From Hygrocybe punicea (taxonomy: Eukaryota > Basidiomycota > Agaricomycetes > Agaricales > Hygrophoraceae), in assembly GCA_963556145.1 (NCBI GenBank), contig OY744465.1, forward strand, positions 4,092,001 through 4,156,000: a DNA stretch of 64,000 nt. Direction: 5' to 3'. Below are positions 1 through 11,959 of the stretch, one piece after another (the first letter of the stretch is position 1; every line of letters begins with the position of its first letter). Position numbers and translations under genes: made by a program. The notes under the pieces were generated by a model. The model searched no databases, was not told where the DNA came from, and saw only the letters and a program-made list of their open reading frames with translations.

Positions 1-345
1 GTCAACCTCAAGACTGCCGCCCTGCGAATTATTTATGGTTTATCCATAATAATTGCTCAAGCCCAATCCTGGAACCCAAGTTGTAATAAACCCCTGACTA
101 ACGTCACCATTGTCATTCCGCTACTTCAATACGATAATTACGACATGAATGATGCAATGGACATGACTTGTCATTGCCCCAGATGCAGAAGGATACTGCT
201 AGACAAACCAATCGCCCTAGGTATCCCACCTTCATGATTCAAATATGTTTTGGTTGTACCAGACATATTACGACTCCCTCTCCCTAGATGAACCGAAATC
301 AATGAACCCTTCAAATCACCTTCCTTTCTGGAAACCGTCCCCCTG

Positions 346-708
346 TTAAGTTGATTGTTGCCGGAGCCCGCTGCAGAAGCGATCCGTAACACTATGGATA
401 TCGCGCTTGGACTTGATGGCAGCTTGCTTTCCAATCTTGGGAATAGCCGGTGTATGGCGGATGAGTTGTAGTGAAAAGTTGGTACAGTATTCATCTGAAT
501 CGTCCTCCGAAACGTCAGAGTCCACCATGGTTATGTTAAAATTTTCAAATTGTAACTCAGAGTGTGTATTGGGTTCGGCTTGGACGGCAGCGGAGTTGCG
601 CCACCCTGAATTTTTTCTCACTTTCCGCATGTTTATGAAATCAGCTGTAACAGGAGTTAGAACTGATTTACTGAATGCATTCCTCTTAGCTACCACTACA
701 GTGTTCAA
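346..708 (-). CDS. hypothetical protein fragment
   Basis: An open frame on the minus strand with an acidic stretch (VDSDVSEDDSDEY) and basic flanks. I do not recognise a family and see no catalytic motif. The frame runs into the inverted-repeat element at 699-1081, so the gene, if real, was probably cut or extended by that insertion. The first 350 bases of the window hold only short uninformative frames. It could be the tail of a gene starting outside the recognisable part, or chance. Confidence 0.2.
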   Translation of the reverse strand: MNTVVVAKRNAFSKSVLTPVTADFINMRKVRKNSGWRNSAAVQAEPNTHSELQFENFNITMVDSDVSEDDSDEYCTNFSLQLIRHTPAIPKIGKQAAIKSKRDIHSVTDRFCSGLRQQST

Positions 709-1081
709 TGGCTCCTTTGAACACTACCAGTCCTTTGAACACCCTAATATAATTGATTCTGTACTGATTTCTACTGATAAAAAGTGTTCTAATTCCTTCA
801 GTGCATCATCTGAACCCATCTGGATATTGATTTTTATTCAGAACCACCATTAAAATTAGAAACTGAATATTCACACAGCAGAGAGAAATCTGATCACTCC
901 TTTGAACACTAATGTTTTGATCATAAAACATTCAAATATGAATGGATTCCTTTGAAAATTGGTATGAGAGGTCCTTAAATATATGAGCAACTTTCTGTCT
1001 ACTCAGAATTTGTTCAAGATAATTTGGCTACTTGTGGCATTTTAGGTTAATTTTTGTGTTCAAAGGAGCCATTGAATACTG
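699..1081. mobile_element. short TA-flanked inverted-repeat element (MITE-like)
   Basis: The ends are inverted copies of CAGTGTTCAATGGCTCCTTT (699-724) and its reverse complement (1057-1081), with one mismatch over about 26 bases. Both ends are followed by TA (697-698 and 1082-1083), as expected for a Tc1/mariner-type target duplication. The 383-bp interior has no convincing gene. The motif CCTTTGAACAC recurs several times inside. The TA duplication is only 2 bp, so the boundary is moderately certain. Confidence 0.45.
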
Positions 1082-1360
1082 TATACAGTATATTTGTAAT
1101 AATGTAAGGCAAGGGTTGATGCACGTGATCTTTATGTGCGGAAATTCTGAACATCAAGTTGAAGTCGTCCACCGCAAGCTCCCACACTGCGTTCAATATA
1201 TGTGGTATGCTGCGTCTGTCAATTTTTCGGACACGAGCGGCGTTGTGTGACTCGTACCGTGCACATCCGTAGCTCCCGGATGTTTACTCGGGTGGACACG
1301 GGTGATGAGACAGTTAAATACACAACAAAATCAACGTCACTGTAACCAACAGTGACAAGG

Positions 1361-3032
1361 ATGTTCAAGTTTATTCTCAAACCAAGCCTTTACCGTCGAG
1401 CAGCATTTCAACTTAATTGTTCCCTCACCCCGTCATCTCAGCGCACTTTCATCACAAGCGCCCAGCGCTTCAATACTGCAACCCATCAAGGCCGTGCCGA
1501 AGCCCCTGCACCCCAACAGAGTGAGTGGGAAGTGGTTTCCATCTCTTCGTCTAACTTGTCTTGAATGACAGATCGTCCAACAACCGTACCGTCTTCTGGA
1601 GCACTTACTAGACATGATGCTGTCAGCACCATACCCTCTATGGTCCGAGGAGATTGGGTTCTTTTCCATCCCGTCTACACTCCGGAGGAACTGAAAGCTG
1701 TTGAGGTAATTATTGGCCTCTAGGCATTCTTTACAACACAACTCAACATTACTACCATGAGGTGTTGCACAGAGAAGCGAAGAGCGTAGGAGATATTATT
1801 GCATACAGCCTAGTAAAAATGGCAAGGTTCGTCCCCGCTACCTTTCTGGAACCGTTACAGATACTACTGCTTTCCCACAAAGAGCTTGTTTCGACCTTAT
1901 TTCCGGTTACAAGCATAAACCTATCCCACCGGGTAGTACCATGACACTTGATGAACTCAAAAAGGGTGGTTACGTCTTGGATGAACAAGCCTGGCTCAGT
2001 GTAAGCATCTATGCTACAACTGCAGTTACGGTTTGAATAAAGATACTCAACATTGTTTAGCGCATTCTTTTCTTGGAAAGTATCGCTGCCGTTCCTGGCA
2101 TGGTTGCAGCCACTCTACGGCATTTAACCAGCCTGCGTCTCATGGTATGGATCATTCATTGATTTTGTAATGGACCTAACTATGTCACAGAAGCGAGATT
2201 CAGGTTGGATCCACACCTTATTGGAAGAAGCTGAAAATGAACGTATGCATCTTATGTGCGCAAATCCGCTGATTCAAAGTTTCCCCCTCCTTTAATGACC
2301 TTCATCTGCCAATACTCGGCATCCAGGACATTTCTGACCCTTCGGAAACCGTCGCGATTTTTTCGTGCCATTGTTCTCGGCGCCCAAGGTGTCGTCTATA
2401 ATCTTTTCTGTAGGTATCATGGAAAGTACTATTGAATCTCGTGATGATCCACTTTTCCAGTTCTATCTTACATGATTTCTCCTCGAACCTGCCACCGATT
2501 CGTCGCTTATATCGAAGAGGAAGCCGTTTTAACCTAGTAATTCTGTTTCGTTAGTCAAGTGCTCTCGTCTATGCTGATTACGCTTAGTACTCGATGCATC
2601 GAGGAGGTAGAAGGTGGTCGTCTTCCCAAATGGTGTGGACTTTTCTTGACTGAATAAGTATTGCATCAATTTACTGACCTTTCTCGCAGGTCCAATGAAC
2701 CGGCACCGGATATTGCGAAGGATTATTGGCATCTCGCGTCAGACGCCAAACTTCTGGATGTTATATACGCGGTTCGCTCCGACGAAACCACACATAGATT
2801 TGTTAACCACAGCTTAGCAAATCTGAATGTGAAGACCGATGTCAATCCTTTTGCCTTTCGAGAACCTGACATGCATGTTAAGGGGAAGAAACTTGGGTAA
2901 GCTTGCAGATTCCATGCTGGTTTGTGGATACCAACGACGCCCAGATTTGAACGGAGCGAGGCTGAGAAGTATGTCCAAGACTCGCATGAACTTCTCCTGG
3001 AGAAGACTAGGAAGAACTCTCCTAATCGTTGA
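1361..3032 (+). CDS. AOX1: alternative oxidase, mitochondrial
   Basis: Ubiquinol:oxygen oxidoreductase of the mitochondrial inner membrane that bypasses complexes III and IV. Spliced from 11 exons (1361-1520, 1572-1705, 1762-1826, 1883-2000, 2061-2144, 2191-2255, 2327-2409, 2461-2536, 2588-2632, 2690-2896, 2945-3032) to about 374 residues, normal for fungal AOX. The N-terminus (MFKFILKPSLYRRAAF...) is basic and amphipathic, a mitochondrial presequence. All diiron motifs are present: LFLESIAAVPG, LEEAENERMHL, IEEEAV, and RSDETTHRFVNH. The start is the ATG at 1361; a GTG nine bases earlier is in frame but unlikely. One oddity: the usual ARWGFDL reads ARACFDL across the third intron, so that junction may be slightly off. 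Family assignment is secure. Confidence 0.95.
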
Positions 3033-3184
3033 GCGGGCATCCATTTACTTTATAACAATATGTAGTTGTAAACCTCCGTAACCTTTTTACATGGTTAGGG
3101 TCTCATTATTAAGCAACTAGTTACGAGACTAACACGTGACCTCGCCAGTTCCAATGAGCGCCACTGGAAGAAGCTGTATTCTTC

Positions 3185-6100
3185 ATGCCATCATTGGAAC
3201 CATTTCCTCCCACCACCACAACAACGAACAATTTTGCGCCAGAGGGGACTTCGCACAATGGCCCGCACAGACATAGTCGGTTTTTTATTGGACCCATGCC
3301 GGAGAAAGTGGTCTCTAGAAAGAAAGGACAGGTTCCCAAGGTAGAACAACATGGATTATTCCGCCTTCCCTCCTCTCGTGGCGCGAATCATGAGGGCGAG
3401 GGCATATCCCGCATGTTTAAAGAGCACGCCTTCAGTTTCTTCATACAGGAAGGAGGGAACGTTGAGGATTGGGGGGAGGACAAAGAGAGGAGTACAATGG
3501 AAGAGATGCGCAATCGCTGGAGAAATAGTGAGTGGGGAAAGATACTATGGAACAGAAAGCAAGACACTCAGCAGATCAGCCGCTGGGTTGGGGGTAGTTT
3601 TGAGATCGGCAACTTTTTGGGGATGAACATCATTCACGAAGAGGCTGTGGAGAGCATTCGGGATGGAATGTCCTGTGGCGCCAGTCGCAAGACCAGGTCG
3701 TCCGCCGCAACGGGCCACGCGCCGTCTTCCGTTGCTGCAGCGACCCTTGTGACGGCTCCCTCACAAACGGCTCCCAACCCTGTCTATGACACCCACGTAA
3801 ATGATTCGGGAGCAGTGGCCCTCCTCACAGTGGGTAGCAATGACATTGATCTTCAGGCGCCAATTTGTGCGTCGTCAAGTACTGCGATGCCGACATCACC
3901 ACCCCGTGAACTTATCCACTTGTCTTCCAACACGGACGTTCCTCGGCCAATCTTGGAGGCAATGTCGTCGCCTGCCGTGAAGGGGGATGGTCCTTCGGAT
4001 GTCAGCGATGGTGCTCTACCTCACACTCTGCTAACCGGAAAATCTCAACGGAGGCTTGTTCACTATTCCGATTCGCCCAATGGGGGAACCCCAGGCCCTG
4101 CCCCACCTGATGAGGTTCTCGAACGAACAGGGAGTGCCGTCGACGACACTAGCGCGGGTGCAAACGTGCAGGATCTCCCTCAGAATGAACTTCAATGGGG
4201 TGACGTCGTGATGAGAGGTATGCAACGTATTATTTGCCGTTGTCTCGATGTTGATATAACCTTCACTTTCTTGGCAGACAGAATGCTCGTCAGAGTCCTT
4301 TACACCAAATCGGAGTGTTTGGGTTCATCTTTTAACGAGATTCAAAATCGAACCACCTGCAATCTGCATTACGAGAACTGGGCAGAACATATAGTGGTCT
4401 GGAGGAAGGATCGCTTAGAGCTTTACGAGGACTATGTGGGTCTGTCTGCTTTGACTTACGGCCATTTCTGATCCTCAACGACTAGAGTATGCCTTGGAGA
4501 GAGTGGATCACTGGACACAAAAACCTTGCATTTTTGGTTCCCCTCAAGACACCGAGGACGCACTTGTCCATGTATTCATTTGTGGATCTTACCTTCTGCA
4601 TTACGTGTCCTCCCACGGCTGTCGACGCCAACGAATCCAAAGCACGATCTTTTCTGCGTCATTCAAGAGAGGGCACAAACATATTTGTGTTTAAAGTGAA
4701 AAGCCGGACGAGGGCCCTTGATTGGACATGGAAATTATGGTACGCAACGCGCTCCATAACCTACTACTGTCGACCTTCATCTATAACTACAACATAGGCG
4801 ACACCTCGGGGGCCAGATTCCGCCTTATATTGAAGTTCGTGACCCAGCATTAGATGTTCGGGTGAAACTTGATATGTATCAAACATCCTCGACGGCGACC
4901 TCGACAATATTTAGTCGGCAAAATATCATTGGACTCTGCATGCAATCTCTTCGATCGGTTCCTGACTGGGACTATATCGTCCAGCGACGAATGGCAGATG
5001 GTAAAACGCTTGAGCTTGCGTGGCGCATGGAGATGAAGTTGGACTGGGTTTGGCAGGAAGACTGTGTCGACGGAACAGAGAGGACCTGGGCAGCTCTTTG
5101 TGGCTTGGCATTGAAGCAGGTACGCTCTGACCCGACCTTATTGATGTGGAATTATCACCAAGAGACGCTCATTTGGCAGAAAACGAGTAATCCATATCTT
5201 GAGATTCGTTTAGGGGAACACTCTCCAACAAGTGTCCACTTACAAGATGGCACCCATCTTCAAGAACCCGCCGCAATTGAAGGCTATCTTGATCGGATCA
5301 AACCTAACTCCCAGACCAAACAGCCCGTATACCTTGCTTCGCATGATGGTAACTTGTTTTATCTCACTCCAGCGCTCGCCCATCCACCCTCTCCCCCCGG
5401 CCTCCACCTTCGCGACAATGCAACCGAGAACACTATAACGTTACGGCAGGCGGAAGTGAGGAGAGGTTCTTTGCAGATCATGAATGCAATCGGAGTGATT
5501 GACTTGAGGGACATTCTAACCGTGCGACGGGCGTTCCAGAATGTACCCCTCCCGTCCCACAAGGCAGACCCCAAGAGTGATGACGATTGGTTTCAGATTT
5601 GGACGAATTCGCGCCCAGAACGATCTGATAGCGATGACGAGGATCAGGGTGGCGACGAAGAGCTCAATAAGGGTGGAGACAAACCCAGACTAAAGATGAA
5701 GCGGGCGTTTGAATTGTTATTAAAGAGTGGCAACATCGTTCGGTTTGAGGTGACTCACATACGGTTTTCAATTACAATCTAGCCTCTACTGAGAAGCGTC
5801 CTTTTCCGTGACAGGCGTACTCACGTCGTGTTGCGCTGGAGTGGATCGAACGCCTACGAGCCCTCATTTTATATTGGAGGCAGCGACATGATGTCGATGC
5901 TCGCGAGGAAATGAACCTGGCACAAGGTTTTCGACCACGAGTCACCCCACACACGTATGTAAATCAGGATGACAGCCACGTACCACCTGAGGCCCCCATC
6001 GACCCCGCATCCTTGCCAGCTCTCAGCTCTCTATACAACTGGTGCGTGATGGATGGATGCAAACCTATTGTCAAAGGGGGTAAGCTGTTTGCCAGAAGAG

Positions 6101-6667
6101 GATTACGTGGTCCTTACAAGTATGTCTCTGTTAATTATGGTTCAAACCATCTAACCCTTTGCTACTAGAATGGTCCAATTATTCCTAGTCTCGGGACAAC
6201 TTATTCAATACCACATTACTGCCAAATCTGCACTACATAAACGACAATTCAAGACCATCAACCTCCTCGACGCCTACGTTTGCTCAGGTTATTTTGCGGC
6301 ACAAACGCTTCCCAAAGGAGAATACAGCCCGAACGTCTCACCTGTACCCCGCCGCTATCAAGATGGATTAGAAACGGACGATCCTGAGGAGGACACATTA
6401 TTCATCATCTGGTTTCGTCCGCAAGCTCCTGTTCTCGACGCGGTAAGAGATGGAAGTGGTGTAAGGGAAGGAAGTGATGCTACTCTTCCTTCGAAAAGGG
6501 TACCTGCCTTGACCTCCAAAAAAAAGTTAGCAACTTTTAGGACAAGGAGCAAGTTGGAGCGTGATGCGTGGTGTTGGGCATTGAATTGTGAGATCGAGAA
6601 GATGGTAAGGTTAACCAAAGTCAGGGAGAATAAGCTGAGAGACGAGGGTGGGCTAGTAAATTTCTGA
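3185..6667 (+). CDS. Spo71/Mug56-like PH-domain protein
   Basis: Six exons (3185-4217, 4278-4435, 4486-4739, 4798-5749, 5815-6119, 6169-6667) give about 1066 residues in one frame. The N-terminal third has a conserved patch (RFFIGPMPEKVVS, GGSFEIGNFLG) followed by a Ser/Pro/Thr-rich disordered linker. From about residue 345 comes a Spo71-type PH domain (LYEDY, GHKNLAFLVPLKT, YSFVDLTFCITCPP), and a second PH-like segment ends with YSRRVALEWIERLRALI. In budding yeast Spo71 acts in prospore membrane growth; in mushrooms the role is not established. The start is the first ATG in frame. The family call rests on remembered motif similarity, not on a search. Confidence 0.8.
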
Positions 6668-6823
6668 TTAATTTCGTAAAATTTCTTGGACCTCGGACGA
6701 GGTGATTAGTGGTAGTTCGTAAGCTGAATTTAATGAAAGAGGTTCATCTAACATCCAACAAGGTGTGCATATTTATATGAATACAATATGAAGATGAAGG
6801 ACTCGCAAATGTGCCAGGAACGA

Positions 6824-7486
6824 TCACTTTTTTGGCTTCGTCGCTGAAAAAGCTTGTTAGGAAGATACGATGGTGACATTGTATAGTGACATACTCCCGT
6901 AACGGCTTCGGGCCGATTGCCTATTCACGACTCCTCCAAGGTCCAAAGCTCCACGAACGACCTTATATCTTAAATAGCGTCAGATGGCACCACAACAATG
7001 TTTAAACATGTTGACGTACCGGACACCAGGGAGATCCTGGGCTCGCCCGCCTCTGACCAGGACAACACTGTGCTCCTGAAGATTGTGTCCCTCTCCCTGA
7101 ATGTACGCCATGACTGTCTTCCCGGTGCTAAGCTTTACACGAGCGACTTTCCGATTTGCAGAATTTGGTTTTTTGGGTGACTTGGTGAATATTTGGGAAC
7201 ATACACCTTTTCGCTGGGGGGCGCCATTCAAGAGAGGAGAATTAAAGGGCTTGGCCTTTCGAGGCTTTTTACGACGCATGGTTTGGTTGAGGGTCATCGC
7301 TGTTGACGACGACGGATGAATGGAGCGAGTTTGAGTAGCGGATAGGCGCCGTATGAAATGGGGTTGTGAAGGTGGCAAGTAAAGTGAACGAAATTGTGAA
7401 GCTCGCGCAACAAGGGGTTGCTCGGCAATGGTGCTCCATGACCGCGATATTCGAGTAAAAGAACGTTGGCGAATTGCAGAAAACAT
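6824..7486 (-). CDS. MRPS12: mitochondrial ribosomal protein S12 (uS12m)
   Basis: Small-subunit protein of the mitoribosome decoding centre. Exons on the minus strand are 7016-7486, 6895-6961 and 6824-6843, giving about 185 residues. After a Ser/Arg-rich presequence of about 60 residues the S12 core follows: [51 protein letters not shown] and DLPGVRY. Splicing then continues into [10 protein letters not shown] and the terminal TKPKK. Without the two introns the frame would end early at 6980, so a simple ORF call truncates the protein. The start is the ATG at 7486; the longer frame opens with TTG. Head-to-head with the Nse2 gene, starts about 100 bp apart, suggesting a shared promoter. Confidence 0.93.
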
Positions 7487-7584
7487 TAAAGATCTGAGTT
7501 CGGCAAACGCCGCTTGAACGCGACTCAACCTGCCCTAAATTGCCCTCTGGGATTTACCGTGACGACTGACGGTCACGTCTGCTT

Positions 7585-8888
7585 ATGCCAGTCGCAAGTT
7601 CTTCGCGTCGCAAGGTTTATTCCCACAGACACCCTTCCTCGGATGGCATTGAGGAGGAAAAAGTTACGCGGAAAGAGTATGCACTCGATGATGATGTCGA
7701 CGACGAGGACGAGGAGGAACAACAGCCTCGACGTTCTTCCAAGAATGTGAAGAAAGAGAAGTCAACGAAGGGGAAGGGCCGCGCCAAAGAAACAGTCGAG
7801 GATCGGAAAGAAGCTGGTGACAGTGGTCGCGTAGACATGGAAATTTTCGAGGATCAGCCACTCATTCGAGGCGACGCAGCAAAACTCAAGGGATTAGCGC
7901 AGGACTGGTCACAGATTAGGAAGGGTATTCACCAACCGTCATTCATTCAACTTCGAGAGATTGCGATTGCGATTGCGGACACAGCTGAAGGTGACGAGAA
8001 CGCCAAGGTGAGCGAGATGGTTGGGTAGCATTAAGCGACAATCTGACTTTTGGAATATCAGTGGCTGGCCCAACTCGACATCGTCATGAAAGAACTGATA
8101 GATATCAACGAGGAAATGATCGCTCATGAACGGACTGTTGATGAAATATACCAAAATCTGGTTCAGGGAGAAGCTATTGTCGGTTTCATTGGTTGCGGTC
8201 TTGACGTTCAATCCTAACCTTATTTGCAGCCTAATGCGCTTCAGCGTTACAATAATGGGGTAGAGACCAAAGCAACGGAATACCGGAAAAAGACGACACG
8301 ACAAAAGTACGCCAAGAGCGAGCCATACGTCGCATTCAAGCAAGGAATTTACGTACGATCACTTCCTCATTGTAAAATTCATATACCGTGACTTTAAGCG
8401 ATTTTGCAGGAAGTTTTTCATCCTGACACAGCCATGCCTCCTATCACTGAATCCATACCCAAAGGTGTTTCCGCTCCCTTTCCTTCATTATCTGTTGTAA
8501 CTGAGATCCTTCCTAGAGGACGGTGATGACAGCGATGATGATGATGATCTCGAAGTCGGTGGTGTAACGCAAGATTACAAGTGCCCGTTGACACTGACTA
8601 CCCTTGTTGATCCGATGACTGCGTGAGTATTTGCGTCACTCCCACAGACCTGTACATGCTCAAGGGAGATACAGGCCTTGTGGCCACTCTTTCTCTGGGG
8701 AAGCAATACGGGGTTTCCTTAGGGACTCTCGTAATGGCTCCAAGAAATGCCCTGGAGCAGGATGCAACAAGGTATTTTCGCTCGCACAACTCAAACAGGA
8801 CAAGGAGCTTGCGAAGATGATAAAACGTGCAGTGCGAAGAGCGCAGCGGCTGGAGGGTGACAGCGACGCCGAAGAGGTTGTGGAATAG
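7585..8888 (+). CDS. NSE2: SMC5/6 complex SUMO E3 ligase Nse2/Mms21
   Basis: Nse2 is the SP-RING SUMO ligase docked on Smc5 in the DNA-repair complex Smc5/6. Six exons (7585-8007, 8062-8178, 8230-8352, 8410-8464, 8517-8622, 8669-8888) give about 347 residues. An acidic/basic low-complexity N-terminus is followed by helices (WLAQLDIVMKELIDINEEM) that would bind Smc5. The C-terminal SP-RING has CPLTLTTLVDPMTA, CGHSFSGEAI and KKCPGAGCNKVF. For the last intron two acceptors keep frame; I chose the 46-nt intron because it gives DPMTAYRPCGHSF, the usual SP-RING spacing, while the alternative intron would be only 25 nt. Confidence 0.88.
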
Positions 8889-9182
8889 AGCACTTAGGAT
8901 ATTCATGTTATGGCAATGTTCGCCATTCCGTTATTTAAATTTTAGTGCTAAATCCCAATGAAATGATGTATAATCTTCTACAACTCATGTGTCGGCTTGA
9001 GAATCATGTCCCAGACCTGCCATCATCAACGTTTCCGACATAGCACTACTGGGTGACAATCCAAACGCCAAGACTCAATGGGGAACTAGTAGATAATCCC
9101 CTAGTCATGGCTTGCTAGTTTTACTAGAGGACCTGGTGTATCTCCTTAGCTTTACACAACTTGCATCATCACCGAATGGCAC

Positions 9183-9483
9183 TCACCCTTCTGGTGCAAC
9201 ATGTTTCATAATGGTCAATTTACCAGAAGAAGCAGCGTTTACCATTTGACGTTCGATGGACTTATTTATCTTGGCCGAAAGTTCCTTAACGCCCGGTTAG
9301 GTGAACTGTTGTTAAAGGACGCAGAGATGAGGAAAGTACCTTGCGTATTGATGCTTGCTTGATGAGTACGGTTTTCTTGGGAGCAATATATCTTTTTCCT
9401 TTCTTCGGCGCGACCGCTGCTCGAGTGGAATGGCGAGAAGACGGGGCCTTGCTCTGCAGTCCTTTAGTTTTGCCCTGTACCAT
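9183..9483 (-). CDS. UPF0390 family small basic protein
   Basis: Two exons (9340-9483 and 9183-9284) encode 81 residues: MVQGKTKGLQSKAPSS, then a Lys-rich block with KRYIAPKKTVLIKQ, and a C-terminal helix INKSIERQMVNAAS ending KHVAPEG. This matches the small, basic, nucleolar-type UPF0390 (Leydig cell tumour 10 kDa homologue) family in length and layout. Its biochemical role is not known. Read without splicing, the frame ends early and the conserved C-terminus is lost. Divergently arranged with the NDUFA9-type gene (start-to-start distance about 85 bp). Confidence 0.85.
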
Positions 9484-9568
9484 CAGTGAAGTGAGGCACG
9501 TGGCTATTCGGACGTTCCCGGCCTAGCTTGAGAGGTACTGGCAGCTTGCCACCGCGAAGAGCTTGAGG

Positions 9569-11079
9569 ATGTTGGCCTCGTCGTCAAGGCTGCTGCGTCT
9601 TCAACGTATAAAAAGCAAGACTGGAAGGGTATTTTATTACATTCATCTGTATTATTTTATCAATTAACTGACGTACGATTTAGCGGACTTTGGCCGATCT
9701 CACTGTCGCGTCAACGCGCAAACCAATTATCCCATACGGACCGCCGGGGTACAGTGCCCTGACGGGACATGTCGTGACAGTCTTTGGCTGCACTGGTTTC
9801 TTGGGGAGGTACCTCGTAGCCAAGTTGGGTCAGTTTTTATCCATCTTGTCGGTGTCGACGTTTGCACACCTGTTTCTCCAGCGAAGTTGGGCACACAGGT
9901 CATCATCCCTTATCGCGACGAAGATGAAAAGAGACATCTTAAGCTCATGGGGGACTTGGGCCAAATTGTTGCAATGGTAGAGGTGTCTTATTTGCAATGA
10001 GGTCTGACCTCATTCACGGGTGTCACTAGGAATGGGATATACGAAACGAAAAGCAAATAGAGGAATGTCTGCGACATTCAGATATCGTTTACAATCTCGT
10101 TGGCAGGGACTACGAGACAAAGTTGGTCGCAAACCTTCGATGTCCTCTTTTATTCTTCATCAACGAGTTTCAGGAATTTTGATTATGCTGCTGTCCATGT
10201 CGATGGCGCCCAAAGAATTGCCAACATTGCCACCAAGTCTGGCATCCCAAGGCTTGTTCATATATCACATCTGAATGCCTCACATAATTCAACCTCCAAA
10301 TTCTACCGGACGAAAGCTGAGGGCGAAGAACGCGTCAGAGAGTCATTCCCTAACGCTACCATTGTCAAACCCGCTAATATGTATGGCTATGAGGATAAGC
10401 TGTTGAACAACATAGCTGGTGCGTTCTGGGCCTTATTGTCCTTGACGATTCCTTATATCGCTCCAGTTTGGCCAATTTGGTGGAAGCTTAACCATGGCGA
10501 AACTAAAATGCGCCCAGTCCATGTAAGTCCTGAGCGATTTGGCCCGAAGCAATTAATACATCAAGAACTGCAGGTCATGGATGTTGCACAAGCACTTGCG
10601 AATCTCATGCAACTCCTTCCATTGCCTCGCACTTTGTCATTGCCCGGTCCATCAACCCTTACTTTTGAATATCTCTTGGACCTTGTGGAATCAGTTTCGA
10701 TCCGCCCTCCCACCCGAGCACCTGTTATCCCCAAACCAGTTGCGCTTGCCCTCGCCAAGCTAGGTCAGGCAGTGTGGTGGCCAACGCTTTGTCCAGATGA
10801 GGTTGAGAGGCGTTTCATTGACGATGTAGATACAGCCGGAGATTGGGATTCAGTAGGGGTGACTCCTTCGGAGATTGAGAGCCACGCTATCACCTACTTA
10901 CGACGGTATCGATCCGCGTGCGTGTTTCTGATGTTCGAGATGACATTACTCCATGAATGACTGATTCCGCTGTAGAGAAAACTTCGTGCGTCCGATAGTC
11001 TTTCCTCCTCGGACAGTGAGTGCTACCTTTCACACTCTATGTTGACGTCACTCAAGTCTAATTTCAGGTGGCGGAATGA
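9569..11079 (+). CDS. complex I 39/40 kDa accessory subunit (NDUFA9-like)
   Basis: Accessory subunit of mitochondrial NADH:ubiquinone oxidoreductase, an atypical short-chain dehydrogenase. Eight exons (9569-9628, 9684-9828, 9882-9976, 10030-10121, 10174-10522, 10574-10917, 10976-11015, 11068-11079) give 378 residues. A 20-residue Arg-rich presequence (MLASSSRLLRLQRIKSK) is followed by the NAD(P)-binding motif VTVFGCTGFLGRYLV, then RDEDEKRHLKLMGDLGQIV, VYNLVGRDYETKNFD, VHISHLNAS and FYRTKAEGEERV. The C-terminus ENFVRPIVFPPRT is typical. The last exon is only 12 nt (V-A-E-stop); read-through of that intron would give a slightly longer tail instead. Confidence 0.92.
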
Positions 11080-11242
11080 GAGATGCGACATTGATACATT
11101 TCATGTCTCATTCTGTAGCTGCAAAACAATAAAATATCCTGGCAGAAGGAGGTGTATTCATAGACGTAGTATTGCGCCCCCATCCCGGTCTGAGCTGGCT
11201 TATCGCCAGCGAAGAGGCCGTTGACGGGATGATACTGGTATT

Positions 11243-11756
11243 TCAGAAACCGGGAGGCACCAAGCCTTTTTGAGTCTGGTTGGTATTCGAACCAGTGGGG
11301 GCGTAGGATCCAGATGAAAGCATCTATTACGAAGGTCCGCTGATATCACGCAAGACTGAACGGAACACATACCTGCTGCGCACCCTGCTGCTGCGCGAGC
11401 ATTTCCTTCTCTTGCGCCACAATCTTGGCCTCATCTTCCAAACTCAAAGCCAAAGGCAGTCCCACCAAAAGTGCGGAGGTCGTTACTACCCAGACAATGT
11501 TTCCAACGATTTTCCCACCGCGTTTGATGAAAGAGGCTGTTTCTGATAATCTGGAAATGATGGAGTGGCGTGTCGATGGAGGAATGATATCTACCAGGGC
11601 AACAATGCGGTCGAAAATGGTTTCATTGGCAGACAATTCTGAGGAGACGGATGAGAGAGACGCTGAAGACGAGGTGCGGGAGGATTCAGAGGAAGCGTAA
11701 GGCGAGGAACCAGAGACCTGCGGATCTTTTTCCTCAACAATTTCGACTTTGACCAT
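11243..11756 (-). CDS. TOM22: mitochondrial import receptor subunit TOM22
   Basis: Central receptor of the TOM complex in the outer mitochondrial membrane. Two exons (11373-11756 and 11243-11323) give 154 residues, the normal size. An acidic, Ser-rich cytosolic domain begins MVKVEIVEEKDPQ; the segment ETIFDRIVALVDIIPPSTRH precedes a basic patch (SFIKRGGKI) and one membrane span (VGNIVWVVTTSALLVGLPLA). Then comes EDEAKIVAQEKEMLAQQQGAQQ, and the spliced tail ends KGLVPPGF, as in fungal TOM22. The start is the ATG at 11756; an upstream in-frame GTG is ignored. Tail-to-tail with the complex I gene. Confidence 0.94.
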
Positions 11757-11959
11757 GATCACGGTTGGTCTGGTAAAGACTATTTTTGAAGAAATCAGTT
11801 ACGTAAACAGGTCAGGGAAGTTTTCGGCACCGAAAAATATTTATTTAAGTATTTAGGTAACTTTGCCAGTTTGGGTACATTTTCCATAATATTAATGCGC
11901 TCAAGTTAGTTTGTCCCCTCTCTCACCGTACATAATTCCGCCTCCATCTTCTGCACACA

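Noticed and set aside
6980..7015. Natural stop of ribosomal protein S12 at 6980
   Set aside because: Ending there would lose the conserved VRGALDLGG and TKPKK tail, which is recovered by two short introns, so this part is intron.
8623..8647. 25-nt intron in the Nse2 gene
   Set aside because: Too short for a fungal intron; the 46-nt alternative using a later AG keeps frame and gives better SP-RING spacing.
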